Positions 17,466-26,461 of a stretch of DNA of 64,000 nucleotides are shown piece by piece. The stretch covers positions 1 through 64,000 of the forward strand of contig JAMLIB010000012.1 in NCBI GenBank assembly GCA_023954415.1. Reading direction: 5' to 3'. The stretch's first letter is position 1, and the number at the start of each line of letters is the position of its first letter. This DNA is from Trueperaceae bacterium. Its GTDB lineage: Bacteria > Deinococcota > Deinococci > Deinococcales > Trueperaceae. The notes under the pieces were generated by a model. That model worked only from the letters and a program-made list of their open reading frames with translations. It was not told where the DNA came from and ran no database searches. A program made the position numbers and the translations under genes.

Positions 17466-17969
17466 CTACTCGCGCCAGATCGCCCAGCTCAGGTCCTCCA
17501 GTGCCATGCGCTGGTCCTCGGGCCGCCCGGCCTGCCGCAGCAGCGCCGCGATCTGCCCGCGGTGGTGCGAGTCGTGCACGATGCAGTGCTGGATGAGGTG
17601 AGCCGGGTGCGATTCGTAGTACCCCTCGAACCCCCGACCCGCGGCCATGGCGTCCAGCACGGCGCTGCGCATGGCGGCGTCCCCTTCGTCGAACGCGGCC
17701 TGCAGTTCGGCGATGCTCTTGACGGTGAGCCAGGTCGGCGTCTCGCCCGTCACGTCAGTGACGCGCGCAGCGTGCTCTGGCGAGACACGCTTCAGCCAAC
17801 TGAGCCTGAAGTTCACGATGTCGGCCAGGTGCTGGCCGATGTTGAAGCCGCCCACCCCGTCGCTGTACTCGAGGTCGTCCATGGTGAGGGTTTCGAGCAG
17901 GGCGCGCGTTACACGGGCGTTACGGTCGAGGGACTCCAGGAGCAGTTCGACTTCGGTTGGTATCGGCAT
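17466..17969 (-). CDS. DinB-family four-helix protein
   Basis: A 167-residue DinB/DUF664 protein. The metal-binding histidines are seen in NIGQHLADIVNFR (about residue 47) and IVHDSHHRGQIAALLRQAGRP (about residues 130-134), the standard three-His arrangement. DinB proteins include thiol-dependent S-transferases; the substrate here is unknown. The start MPIPTEVE gives the normal family length; the longer open frame to 18206 is non-conserved. Confidence 0.85.
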   Translation of the reverse strand: MPIPTEVELLLESLDRNARVTRALLETLTMDDLEYSDGVGGFNIGQHLADIVNFRLSWLKRVSPEHAARVTDVTGETPTWLTVKSIAELQAAFDEGDAAMRSAVLDAMAAGRGFEGYYESHPAHLIQHCIVHDSHHRGQIAALLRQAGRPEDQRMALEDLSWAIWRE

Positions 17970-18237
17970 GGTCGGTCGTCCGCCCTTCGGCGCGCGGTTG
18001 CCGCGGCGCCTCGCGGTCTCATCGACGCGCTCGCCGTCGATTCTAGCGGCGCAGGCGCGCAGATACCGCAGGATGGGCGAACCCACTGTCTCCGACGGCC
18101 GACGTGCTGGCGTCCGCACCGTCTGGCGATCCGCGCGCACGCTTCCGTCCACCAGTTCCTCCCTACATACGCCATCCCAGCGCCGCACCTTGACAGCCCC
18201 AGTCACCCCTCCCTATCCTTGGCACCAGTCGAGCAGC
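17970..18237. other. Gene-free divergent region before the uronate operon
   Basis: No convincing reading frame, tRNA or repeat is seen here. It should contain the promoters of the DinB-family gene (leftwards) and of the deaminase-uronate operon (rightwards). The operator at 18238-18255 lies at its right edge. Confidence 0.5.
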
Positions 18238-18255
18238 TTGCGTTAGCGGTAACCT
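18238..18255. promoter_or_regulatory. LacI-family operator of the uronate operon
   Basis: TTGCGTTAGCGGTAACCT shares TTGCGTTAGCGRTAAC with the site before the importer operon (8922-8937), and has the same central CG. It lies about 120 bp before the deaminase-like gene, in an operon that encodes a LacI-family repressor, so autoregulation is likely. Confidence 0.7.
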
Positions 18256-18372
18256 AGCGTGTCGAACAGGGGTCGCGATAGCGGCCCACGCATTCGCCCA
18301 ACCCGGGTTCCGCGGGCACGGGCCGTCCTAGAGACCATCGGGACGGCCGACGGCGAGCGAAAGGATGTCCGC

Positions 18373-19155
18373 ATGCCAGGCGAACCAGTACCAGTACGCG
18401 AACTAACGGTCGACTCCCTCCCGGTCGCCGTCTACGGCAGCACCGAGGCCATGGGGTTGGCCGCGGCGCTCGCAGCACGCGAGGCGCTCACGGCCGCCAT
18501 CGCCGAACGTGGCGAGGCGAACGTCATCCTCGCGACGGGCAACTCGCAGCTCGCCTTCCTCCACGCGCTGCGCGAGCTGGACGGCATCGCCTGGCGGCGC
18601 GTGCGGGCGTTCCACATGGACGAGTACCTCGGCCTGCCGGCCGGTCACACGGCGAGCTTCCCACGCTTCCTGCACGAGCACTTCCTGGACCACGTGCCGC
18701 TCGGCGAGTTCCACCCGGTTCCCGGCGATCAGGACATGGCCGAGGAGAACTGCCGCGCCTACGAGGCGCTGCTGCGCGCCCACCCGGCCGACCTCGTGGC
18801 GCTCGGCTGGGGCGAGAACGGGCACCTCGCGTTCAACGACCCGCCTTACGCGTTCTTCGACGACCCGCACTGGGTGAAAGTGATCGAATTGGCCGAGGCG
18901 AGCCGCAAGCAACAGGTCGGTGAGGGGCACTTCCCCACCCTAGCCTCCGTGCCGACCCACGCCGTCACCCTCACCATCCCCGCGCTGCTGGCCGCCAAGC
19001 AGGTCCTCTGCATCGTGCCGGAGGCGCGCAAGGTCCCGGCCGTGCAGGCCTGCCTGTACGGGCCGGTCACCGAGGACCACCCCGGCTCCGTCCTGCGCAC
19101 CGTGCGGCACGCGCGGCTCTACCTGGACCCGGCGTCCGCGGCGGGGCTGCGATGA
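18373..19155 (+). CDS. Glucosamine-6-phosphate deaminase-like protein
   Basis: A 260-residue member of the NagB/6-phosphogluconolactonase fold. Conserved blocks are VILATGNSQLAFLHAL (phosphate loop), RAFHMDEYLGLPAGHTASF (catalytic Asp region) and LGWGENGHLAFNDP (catalytic His). In this last motif Asp stands where the family usually has Glu (FNEP), so activity may differ from true NagB. The start MPGEPVP follows AAGGA by 8 nt. First gene of the operon, it overlaps the SDR gene as ATGA. Its presence suggests that amino sugars enter the pathway. Confidence 0.8.
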   Translation: MPGEPVPVRELTVDSLPVAVYGSTEAMGLAAALAAREALTAAIAERGEANVILATGNSQLAFLHALRELDGIAWRRVRAFHMDEYLGLPAGHTASFPRFLHEHFLDHVPLGEFHPVPGDQDMAEENCRAYEALLRAHPADLVALGWGENGHLAFNDPPYAFFDDPHWVKVIELAEASRKQQVGEGHFPTLASVPTHAVTLTIPALLAAKQVLCIVPEARKVPAVQACLYGPVTEDHPGSVLRTVRHARLYLDPASAAGLR

Positions 19156-20048
19156 GCGGCGGCGCCGCGACTGCCTCCGCCGGCAGCCCTCCCGTGAGCG
19201 ACGAACCCGCGGCGAGCGGCTCCTCCACGGCCGCCTTCGGCCGCTTCGACCTAACGGGCCGCGTAGCGCTCGTCACGGGCGCCACAGGCGTCCTTGGGGG
19301 CGAGATGGCGCGCGGCCTGGCCGCGCACGGGGCGAAGATAGCCGTGCTGGGCAGGAACGCCGAGCGCGCGGAGGAACTCGCCGCCGGCCTCGCCTCCGAA
19401 GGGTACGAGGCGCTGGCGACGCCGGCCGACGTCCTCGACCGCCCCTCGCTCGAGCGCGCGCGCGAGGCGATCATGAAGCGCTTCGGGCGCCTGGACGTCC
19501 TCGTGAACGCGGCGGGCGGCAACATGCCCGGCGCCACTCTGCTGCCGGGCGCGAGCTTCCTGGAGCTCGGCGAAGAACCCATGCGCGAGGTGATCGACCT
19601 GAACTACATGGGCACCGTCCTGCCCATCCAAGTGTTCGGGGCCGAGCTCGCCAAGGGCGGCCACGGCAGCATCGTCAACATCTCCTCCATGGCGGCGCTC
19701 CGCGCCATCACGCGCGTCGTCGGCTACTCGGCCGCCAAGGCCGCCATCGACAACCTCACGCGCTGGCTCGCCATGGAGTTCGGCCGCCAGTACGGCGGTG
19801 GCCTGCGCGTCAACGCCATGGCCCCCGGGTTCTTCATCGGCAACCAGAACCGCCGGCTCCTGCTGGAGGAGGACGGCTCGCTGACGGCGCGGGGGCGCAC
19901 CATCATCGATCACACGCCGCTCGGGCGCTTCGGCGAGCCCGAGGAGCTGGTAGGCACACTCGTATGGCTGTGCTCTGACGCCAGTCGCTTCGTAACGGGC
20001 GTCGTGGTGCCCGTGGACGGCGGCTTCGCCGTCACCAGCGGGGTGTGA
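19152..20048 (+). CDS. SDR oxidoreductase, possibly fructuronate reductase
   Basis: A 298-residue classical short-chain dehydrogenase. NAD(P)-binding TGATGVLGGEMA (about residue 43), NAAGG, catalytic Ser in NISSMAA and YSAAKAA with Tyr/Lys, and the C-terminal FVTGVVVPVDGGFAVTSGV are present. A Ser/Ala-rich 30-residue N-terminus precedes the domain. SDRs of this subgroup in uronate clusters reduce fructuronate to mannonate; the role here is inferred from the neighbouring UxaC and UxaE. The start overlaps the previous stop by 4 bp. Confidence 0.85.
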   Translation: MSGGAATASAGSPPVSDEPAASGSSTAAFGRFDLTGRVALVTGATGVLGGEMARGLAAHGAKIAVLGRNAERAEELAAGLASEGYEALATPADVLDRPSLERAREAIMKRFGRLDVLVNAAGGNMPGATLLPGASFLELGEEPMREVIDLNYMGTVLPIQVFGAELAKGGHGSIVNISSMAALRAITRVVGYSAAKAAIDNLTRWLAMEFGRQYGGGLRVNAMAPGFFIGNQNRRLLLEEDGSLTARGRTIIDHTPLGRFGEPEELVGTLVWLCSDASRFVTGVVVPVDGGFAVTSGV

Positions 20049-20055
20049 CCGGAAG

Positions 20056-21093
20056 GTGACCGACCGGTCCGGACGACGCGGCGAGGGCTCCAGGCCGAGG
20101 ACCGTCACGAACGCCGACGTCGCGGCTGCCGCCGGCGTGTCGACCATGACCGTATCGCGCGTCGTGAACGGCACGGGCAGGGTCAGCGAGGCGACGCGCC
20201 AGCGCGTCCGCAAGGCGATCGACGAGCTCGGGTACCAGCCGAACCAGCTCGCGCGCTCACTCACCCAGGGCCGCACGCGCACCATAGGCATCGTCGTCCC
20301 GGACATCACGAACCCCTTCTTCCCCGAGATCGTCCGCGGGGCGGAGGACGCCGCCTGGGCGGCCGGCTACACGGTGGCCCTCGCCAACGCCGTCGAGGAC
20401 CAGGCTCGCGAACGCGCCGCCCTGCGCAACCTCGCCGGTCACAGGGTGGACGGGGTGATCGTCTGCAGCCCCCGCCTCCCGGATCACGAGCTGACCGACC
20501 TGCTGGCGGCCCACCCCGCCGCCGTGCTCGTCAACCGCAAGGTCCACGGCGCGCCTGCCGTGAGCCTGATGGTCGACGACCTCCTCGGCGCGCACCTCGC
20601 CGTCGGGCACCTGCTCGGGCGCGGCCGCACCCGCCTGGCGCTCCTCGGCGGCCCCGACCGCTCGGCCAGCGCCAAGTACCGGCGCGAGGGGTTCCTGGCC
20701 GCCATGCGCGAGGCGGGCGTGGGCGTCAACGAGGCCCTCCTCACGCACTGCGAGCCGAACGAGGAGGCCGGCTACGAGGCCGCAACGCGCTGGGCGCAGG
20801 CCAAGGGGGGCGCGCCGTTCGACGGCATCGTCGCCTACAACGACCTGGCCGCGCTCGGCGCAGTGCGCGCGCTTAACGCCGCCGGGCTGCGCGTGCCCGA
20901 GGACGTCGCCGTCGTGGGGTGCGACGACATCCGCATGGCCAGCGCCGTCGCGCCGTCGCTGACGACGCTGCGCATCGAGAAGTACGGCCTTGGCCGCCTC
21001 GCGGTGGAGATGATCTTCGCTCTGCAGCGGGGCAGGAAGCCGGCGGACAAGACGTTCGCGCCGGAGCTGATCGTTAGGGAGAGTGCGCCGTGA
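20056..21093 (+). CDS. LacI-family transcriptional regulator
   Basis: A 345-residue repressor. The helix-turn-helix (VTNADVAAAAGVSTMTVSRVVN, residues about 17-38) and hinge helix (NQLARSLTQGRT) are followed by a periplasmic-binding-protein-like sensor domain (TIGIVVPDITNPFFPEIVRGAE to VGCDDIRMASAVAPSLTTLRI). The GTG start lies 7 bp after the SDR stop. It probably binds the two near-identical operators at 8924 and 18238 and is released by a uronate or a related sugar. Confidence 0.93.
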   Translation: MTDRSGRRGEGSRPRTVTNADVAAAAGVSTMTVSRVVNGTGRVSEATRQRVRKAIDELGYQPNQLARSLTQGRTRTIGIVVPDITNPFFPEIVRGAEDAAWAAGYTVALANAVEDQARERAALRNLAGHRVDGVIVCSPRLPDHELTDLLAAHPAAVLVNRKVHGAPAVSLMVDDLLGAHLAVGHLLGRGRTRLALLGGPDRSASAKYRREGFLAAMREAGVGVNEALLTHCEPNEEAGYEAATRWAQAKGGAPFDGIVAYNDLAALGAVRALNAAGLRVPEDVAVVGCDDIRMASAVAPSLTTLRIEKYGLGRLAVEMIFALQRGRKPADKTFAPELIVRESAP

Positions 21094-21157
21094 GCCCCAG
21101 AAGAGAAGAGAAGCAGGCATCCAGGAGAACGCAGAGCAGCACGCATTGGAGAGAACG

Positions 21158-22834
21158 ATGAGCGAGAGCACCAGTCCCGCGCCTGGCACGACGCCAGACA
21201 TGCCGGCCGACCGGGCGGCGGCCGCGCGCGTGGCCGCGGAGCACGGGCGCCAGGCGGCGCCTGGCAGCGCCCGCGGCGTGGACGGCCTGTTCTTCTGGGC
21301 CGAACCCGGGGCGGGCGGCGGCCGCCTCGTCGTGGCCACCCTGGCGAACCACGCGCTCGGCGCGAACGCCGCCGTCATCGAAGCGCTCGGGCCGGAGACC
21401 CATGCGAGCGGCGGCTGGACCGTCTTCCGCGCCAACCGCGCTCCCGCGACGGACGCCGCGCTCCGTGCGCTCCTGCCGAACCTCGCGCCGCGGCCGCTCG
21501 GCCTCGCGACGAGCGCCGGCTTCGGCGACCGGCTCGGCCTCGCCACGCCCGGCCACGTCGACGCCCTGAACGCCTGCGGCGCCGCCGGCAAGGTGGCGGC
21601 CATCTTCGGCCAGCAGTCCATGCGCGAGAACGCCCGCACGGGCCGCACCCCGCGCGAGGTCGTCGACGACGCGACCTGGGGCGCGTTCACCGCCGGCTGG
21701 CAGCACGCGGTCGGCGCCGACGCCGACCACCTCAAGACGGAGGCCGACATCGACCTCTGCCTCGCAGCCGGCTACTCCTTCTTCACGATCGACCCCGGCG
21801 AGCATGTGAACCCGGCCGCGGACACGCTGGAAGGGGCCAAGCTGCAGGAGGCGTTCGACGCCCTGCCGTGGCAGGCGCTGGAGACGACGCCGGGCGACCT
21901 GCGGGCGCGGCTCGGCGGCGCGCGCGTCGACCTCGGTGCCGCGCCTGCGGGCGCTTCGGCCGCAGCCGGCTCCGGCGCGGCTTCCGGTATGGCAGGCGCC
22001 CACGCGGCTGCGGACGTCGTGACCTTCGCCCCCGGCGCCCTCGAGCGGGCCGCCGTCAAGTACGGCAGGGCCGTCGCCCACGTCGCGAGGCTGGCCAGGC
22101 ACCTCGTCGCGCGGGCCGGCTACCCGACGGAGCTCGAGGTATCCGTCGACGAGACGCCCACCCCCACGTCGTTCGCAGAGCACGTCTACTTCGCTACGGA
22201 GCTGCGCCGCCTCGGCGTGCGCTGGGTGTCCCTCGCCCCGCGGTTCGTCGGGGAGTTCGAGAAGGGCGTCGAGTACATCGGCGACCTGGGCGAGCTGGCG
22301 CGCTGTCTACGGGGCCATGCGGCCATCGCGGCCCAACTCGGCCCCTACAAGCTGAGCCTCCACTCCGGCTCCGACAAGTTCGCCGTCTACCCGATCGCGG
22401 CAGCCGCCACGGGCGGCCTCGTGCACCTCAAGACGGCGGGCACGAGCTACCTGGAGGCGCTGCGCGTGGTGGGCGCGCATGAGCCCGAGCTGCTCAGGCG
22501 CGTCGCCGAGCTGGCCTTGGAGCGTTTCGCGGAGGACGTGCACTCGTACCACATCTCCGGCAGCCCCGCGCGGATGCCGGAACTGGCGGCCTTGGGCGGT
22601 ACCGCCATCTGCGCGCTCCTCGAGCAGCTCGACGCCAGACAGGTGCTGCACGTGACCTTCGGCTCGGCCCTCAAGGCCCACGGCGCCGAGATCCGCGCGG
22701 TGCTACGGCGCGAGCCGGCCGCGTACCGGGCCGCGCTGCGCCGCCACTTCGAGCGGCACATCGCCCCGCTCGTCACCCCGCTCGTCACCCCGCTCGCCAC
22801 CCCGCTCGCCACCGGCGCCAGGGGTGCCGCGTGA
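21158..22834 (+). CDS. uxaE: Tagaturonate epimerase (UxaE-type)
   Basis: A 558-residue protein of the UxaE family, known from Thermotoga to convert D-tagaturonate to D-fructuronate. Supporting stretches include HLKTEADIDLCLAAGYSFFTIDPGEHV, GVEYIGDLGELARCLRGHAAIA, YKLSLHSGSDKFAVYP and VHLKTAGTSYLEALRVV. The start MSESTSP has GGAG 7 nt upstream; the frame extends to 21083 but overlaps lacI. Two lineage-specific inserts are present: an Ala/Gly linker (about residues 265-285) and a C-terminal PLVT/PLAT repeat. It would link galacturonate to the fructuronate-mannonate branch together with UxaC and the SDR. Confidence 0.82.
   Translation: MSESTSPAPGTTPDMPADRAAAARVAAEHGRQAAPGSARGVDGLFFWAEPGAGGGRLVVATLANHALGANAAVIEALGPETHASGGWTVFRANRAPATDAALRALLPNLAPRPLGLATSAGFGDRLGLATPGHVDALNACGAAGKVAAIFGQQSMRENARTGRTPREVVDDATWGAFTAGWQHAVGADADHLKTEADIDLCLAAGYSFFTIDPGEHVNPAADTLEGAKLQEAFDALPWQALETTPGDLRARLGGARVDLGAAPAGASAAAGSGAASGMAGAHAAADVVTFAPGALERAAVKYGRAVAHVARLARHLVARAGYPTELEVSVDETPTPTSFAEHVYFATELRRLGVRWVSLAPRFVGEFEKGVEYIGDLGELARCLRGHAAIAAQLGPYKLSLHSGSDKFAVYPIAAAATGGLVHLKTAGTSYLEALRVVGAHEPELLRRVAELALERFAEDVHSYHISGSPARMPELAALGGTAICALLEQLDARQVLHVTFGSALKAHGAEIRAVLRREPAAYRAALRRHFERHIAPLVTPLVTPLATPLATGARGAA
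22766..22813 (+). repeat. 12-bp tandem repeat, four units, at the uxaE 3' end
   Basis: Two units of CCGCTCGTCACC are followed by two of CCGCTCGCCACC. They encode PLVT-PLVT-PLAT-PLAT after the conserved domain. The repeat is in frame, so changes in unit number would be tolerated. Confidence 0.9.
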
Positions 22835-24318
22835 GCGGGCCGCAGGGCGAGCGCAGGTCCGACAGCGGCCGCAGACCCCAGGGCGACCCGGCGCGCAGAG
22901 CGACCGGTGCGGCCTGGTCGCTCGACCCGGACCGCTGCTTCTCCCCCGAACCGAGCCGGCGCGCCCTCGCGCGCGCGCTCCACGCCGAGGTCGCGGGGCT
23001 GCCGCTCGTCTCCCCGCACGGCCACGTGCCGCCCTCGCTGCTGCTCGACGACGCGCCCCTCGGCGACCCCGCCAGCACGTTCGTGGTACCCGACCACTAC
23101 CTGCTCCGCATGCTGCACAGCCAGGGCGTGCCCCTGGAGCGGTTGGGCGTGGCGCGCCTGGACGACGCCCCCGTCGAGACGGACCCGCGCGCCATCTGGC
23201 GGGAGTTCTGCGCCCGCTTTCACCTCTTCGCCGGCACGCCGTCGGGGCTGTGGCTGAAGCACGAGCTCGTCGACCTCTTCGGCCTCACCGAGCGACCGTC
23301 GGCCGCGAACGCCGACAGGACCTACGACCACCTCGCCGCCCGACTGGCCGAGCCGGGGTACAGGCCGCGCGCCCTCTTCGCGCGCTTCGGCATCGAGGTC
23401 CTCGCGACGACGGACGCCGCCACCGACTCGCTCGACGAGCACTCCGAGCTCCAGCGGGAGGGCATGAACGTCGTCCCGACCTTCCGGCCGGACGCCGTAA
23501 TCGACCCGACGCGTGAGGACTTCCTCGCCAACTTGCGGCTGCTGGAGGAGCGCAGCGGCGTAGCCGTCGACGGCTACGCCGCCTACCTCGCCGCGCTCGA
23601 GCAGCGCCGCGCCGCCTTCAAGGCCGCGGGCGCGACGGCGACGGACCACGCGGCCCTCACGGCCGACGCGGCGCCCCTACCCGAGGCCGAGGCGGTCTTC
23701 GACCGCGTGCTGGCCGGCGCGGCCACCGAGGCCGAGCGCCGGGCGTTCGCGGCGAACATGCTCATGGTCATGGCCCGCATGAGCGCCGAGGACGGTCTCG
23801 TCATGCAGCTCCACGTCGGCTCCCTGCGCGACCACCACCGCCCCACGTTCGAGCGCTTCGGGCGCGACAAGGGCGCCGACATGCCCATCGCCGGCGGCTG
23901 GACGCGGCAGCTCGCGCCCCTCCTGAACGAGCTCGGCGCGCATGAGCGTTTCAGGCTCGTGCTGTACACGCTCGACGAGACGACCTACTCGCGTGAGCTC
24001 GCGCCTCTGGCCGGCTTCTACCCCGCCCTGCGCCTCGGCGCGCCGTGGTGGTTCTTCGACTCCGTGCTCGGCATGGAGCGCTACCTCGACGCCGTGAGCG
24101 AGACGGCCGGCATCTATAACCTCGCGGGTTTCGTCGACGACACGCGCGCCTACCCCTCCATCCCCGCGCGCCACGACGTGTGGCGGCGCGTGACGTGCGA
24201 CTGGCTGGCCGGCCGCGTGGTGCGAGGCCTCATCGACGAGGACCAGGCCCCCGCCCTCGCGCGCGCCCTCGCGTACGACCTCACGAAGGAGACCTACCGC
24301 CTGGGTGCCAACGGCTGA
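22831..24318 (+). CDS. uxaC: Uronate isomerase
   Basis: A 495-residue UxaC protein of the amidohydrolase fold. The metal-binding H-x-H is in LPLVSPHGHVPPS (about residue 63), and further motifs are FCARFHLFAGTPSGLWLKHEL, VVPTFRPDAV, LVMQLHVGSLRDHH and APWWFFDSVLGMERYLD. It isomerises glucuronate to fructuronate and galacturonate to tagaturonate. The GTG start overlaps the uxaE stop as GTGA. It has an Arg/Gly-rich N-terminal extension of about 25 residues. Confidence 0.93.
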   Translation: MSGPQGERRSDSGRRPQGDPARRATGAAWSLDPDRCFSPEPSRRALARALHAEVAGLPLVSPHGHVPPSLLLDDAPLGDPASTFVVPDHYLLRMLHSQGVPLERLGVARLDDAPVETDPRAIWREFCARFHLFAGTPSGLWLKHELVDLFGLTERPSAANADRTYDHLAARLAEPGYRPRALFARFGIEVLATTDAATDSLDEHSELQREGMNVVPTFRPDAVIDPTREDFLANLRLLEERSGVAVDGYAAYLAALEQRRAAFKAAGATATDHAALTADAAPLPEAEAVFDRVLAGAATEAERRAFAANMLMVMARMSAEDGLVMQLHVGSLRDHHRPTFERFGRDKGADMPIAGGWTRQLAPLLNELGAHERFRLVLYTLDETTYSRELAPLAGFYPALRLGAPWWFFDSVLGMERYLDAVSETAGIYNLAGFVDDTRAYPSIPARHDVWRRVTCDWLAGRVVRGLIDEDQAPALARALAYDLTKETYRLGANG

Positions 24319-24319
24319 C

Positions 24320-25264
24320 GTGACGCCGTACCTACACTTCAGCGTCGACGACGTCTTCGGCTGCCTGCGGGACGCCTTCACGGGCACCTATGCCAGCCCG
24401 TTCGCGCAGCCCACGTTCGCCTACCTGCGCGACCTGCACGAGCGGCACGGACTGTGCGTCAGCCTCTACTGCTTCGCGGAGGACAGGCCGGAACGTGGGA
24501 CCGAGGGACGGTCGACGGAAGGACCGGGGCGCGGATCCTTGGGCTCGTCTGCCGCCGGCTGGCGCCTGGCGCACGCCGACGGGCGCTTCGCCGACGAGTT
24601 CGCCGCCGCACCCTGGCTGCGGTTCGGCTTCCACGCCCTGAACGCCGGAACGCGCTACTCGGCCGGGGCGACGCCGGCGGAGGTCGCACGGGCGCACCAC
24701 GACGAGGTGACGGACGCCATCGTGCGCTTCGCGACCTCCGCGGCCCTCGACCGGGCGCCGCGCCTGCACTACTACACGGGGTCGCTGGCGGCCGTGCGGG
24801 CCATGGCGGCCAGCCCGCACGGGCTCCTCGGCCTGCTGACGGCGGACGACGACCGCGCCGAGGTCTACCACCTGGACGACGAGACGCGGCGCCGAGTGCG
24901 GGCAGAAGGCAGCCTGGGCGACCCGACGACCGGCCTGAGGCTCTTTTCGACGGACCTGCGCCTCGAGCGTTTCGAGCAGGACGTGGGCGAGATCGTAGCG
25001 GTGGCGGGGCGGCGCGCGGCGCTGGTCGGGCGAGAGCCTCTCCCCACAAAGCCCAGCTCCGTGCGCACCGGCGCGGCTACCGTGCGCGCCGGACCTATGG
25101 CGCACTCTGCACCGGGGGTGCGTCCAGTGCCGGGAGCGCGGGCTTTCACCCACGAGCAGTACCTGGTGGAGGCGCGCGTCAAGGACCGCCTGGAGCGTCT
25201 GGCGCGCGAGTGGAACGCGTTGGGTTGGCGGACGGGGTTCCCGCTGGACGAAACAGCCAAGTGA
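24320..25264 (+). CDS. Polysaccharide deacetylase-like protein, function unassigned
   Basis: About 314 residues. PYLHFSVDDVFGCLRDAF at the start resembles motif 1 (TFDD) of NodB-type deacetylases, SLYCFAED fits the second strand, and LRFGFHALNAGTRYSAG could supply the metal-ligand His. Later motifs are not recognisable, so catalysis is unproven. I chose GTG at 24320, one base after the uxaC stop, because the protein then begins at the conserved block; GTG 24305 is an alternative. There are two low-complexity inserts (about residues 58-78 and 250-275). As the last gene of the uronate operon it may remove acetyl groups from the imported sugar. Confidence 0.55.
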   Translation: MTPYLHFSVDDVFGCLRDAFTGTYASPFAQPTFAYLRDLHERHGLCVSLYCFAEDRPERGTEGRSTEGPGRGSLGSSAAGWRLAHADGRFADEFAAAPWLRFGFHALNAGTRYSAGATPAEVARAHHDEVTDAIVRFATSAALDRAPRLHYYTGSLAAVRAMAASPHGLLGLLTADDDRAEVYHLDDETRRRVRAEGSLGDPTTGLRLFSTDLRLERFEQDVGEIVAVAGRRAALVGREPLPTKPSSVRTGAATVRAGPMAHSAPGVRPVPGARAFTHEQYLVEARVKDRLERLAREWNALGWRTGFPLDETAK

Positions 25265-25333
25265 AGACGAGCGAGCGACGTGGCCCAGCCGTCCGCTACC
25301 GACATCATGGCCCTGGCTCGATCCGCGGCGTGC

Positions 25334-26329
25334 CTACTCCGCGCTATCCGCCGCCTTGAACGCCTCCGGCGCGCTCAGCCCGCGGAAGTTCCACTCCCCG
25401 TCGCGCCTGGGCGGCCAGATAACGGCCGTGGCCCGCCCGGCGATGGCCATGGCCTCGACCGGACCGAAGTAGCGGGAGTCCTCGCTGCCGCCGGCGGAGC
25501 GGTTGTCGCCCATCACGAAGTAGTGGCCCGCCGGCACGACCATGTTCAGGACCACCGGGGTGCCCTCGGCCGTCCCGGCCGGCACCTCGACGTTCTTCAG
25601 GACGTTGCCGTAGAAGAGCTGCACGCGAGGGTCGTCGACGCTCACGCTCGCGGGCGCGAAGCCGCCCATCGGGAGCATGGGGACGGCGTTGCCCTTGGGC
25701 GTCGTCTCGAAGCCCATGACCAGGGCGCTCACGGCGCCGTCGCGAACGATCACGGACGGGAAATCGACGGGCGCGACGCGGATGGTGCCGGAGTCGGTGA
25801 TGAAGCCCTGGTCGATGGCCACGTCGTTGACGTACACCTGACCCCGCTCGATGCGGATACGGTCGCCCGGCACACCGACTATGCGCTTGATGAAGAAGTT
25901 GCGCTTGCCGGACTCCAGCGCGGTCGGGGCCGTGGCCGGCTCGCGCAGCACGACTACGGCACCGCGCTCGTAGTGGCCAAGGAGGCCGGCGCGGCGCAAC
26001 CACGTGTCGAACTTGGGGATGAAGACGCGGTCGCCGGTGAGCAGCGCCTGCAAGACGTTGCCGCGGCCGTTGCCGCCGTCGAGGTTCGGCTCCATCGACG
26101 TGCCCACGACGCCGACGGTCGTGAACAGGAACGTGACGACGAGGAAGGCGATGACGAGCGCCTCCGCGTAGCCGCGCACCTCGCGCCAGAAGCGCTGCTT
26201 GAACGTGAGCGTGGCCGCCGGTTTGCCACCGCTGCCGGAGCCGGTCCGGCCGCTTGCGGCGCCCGGGCGCAACCGCGCTCGCGCCATCGCTCGCGGCGTA
26301 TCGGATTTGTTATCGCTGCTTCTGGTCAT
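25334..26329 (-). CDS. lepB: Signal peptidase I
   Basis: A 331-residue serine-Lys membrane peptidase. One N-terminal helix (ALVIAFLVVTFLFTTVGVVG) is followed by the catalytic Ser78 (GTSMEPN), Lys148 (FFIKRIVGVPGD) and the late motifs HYFVMGDNRSAGGSEDSRYFGPV. It cleaves leader peptides of exported proteins, such as the binding proteins encoded in this window. It converges on the uronate operon and diverges from the PPC protein gene. TAGGCT at 26338-26343 lies 8 nt from the ATG with no SD. Confidence 0.95.
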   Translation of the reverse strand: MTRSSDNKSDTPRAMARARLRPGAASGRTGSGSGGKPAATLTFKQRFWREVRGYAEALVIAFLVVTFLFTTVGVVGTSMEPNLDGGNGRGNVLQALLTGDRVFIPKFDTWLRRAGLLGHYERGAVVVLREPATAPTALESGKRNFFIKRIVGVPGDRIRIERGQVYVNDVAIDQGFITDSGTIRVAPVDFPSVIVRDGAVSALVMGFETTPKGNAVPMLPMGGFAPASVSVDDPRVQLFYGNVLKNVEVPAGTAEGTPVVLNMVVPAGHYFVMGDNRSAGGSEDSRYFGPVEAMAIAGRATAVIWPPRRDGEWNFRGLSAPEAFKAADSAE

Positions 26330-26461
26330 GACGGCATAGCCTACCGTGAACGCCCGGCGCTACCTGAGAATCGTGACTCAGCACGCTGTTCACCCGGGCC
26401 GCGCGAGTCGGACGGGCGCATAGGGCACCCGGCCACCACCGCCACCGCGAAAGGAACGCGC

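Noticed and set aside
17970-18206. N-terminal extension of the DinB-family protein
   Set aside because: The first 79 codons are Arg-rich and unlike the family; the start at 17969 gives the normal length.
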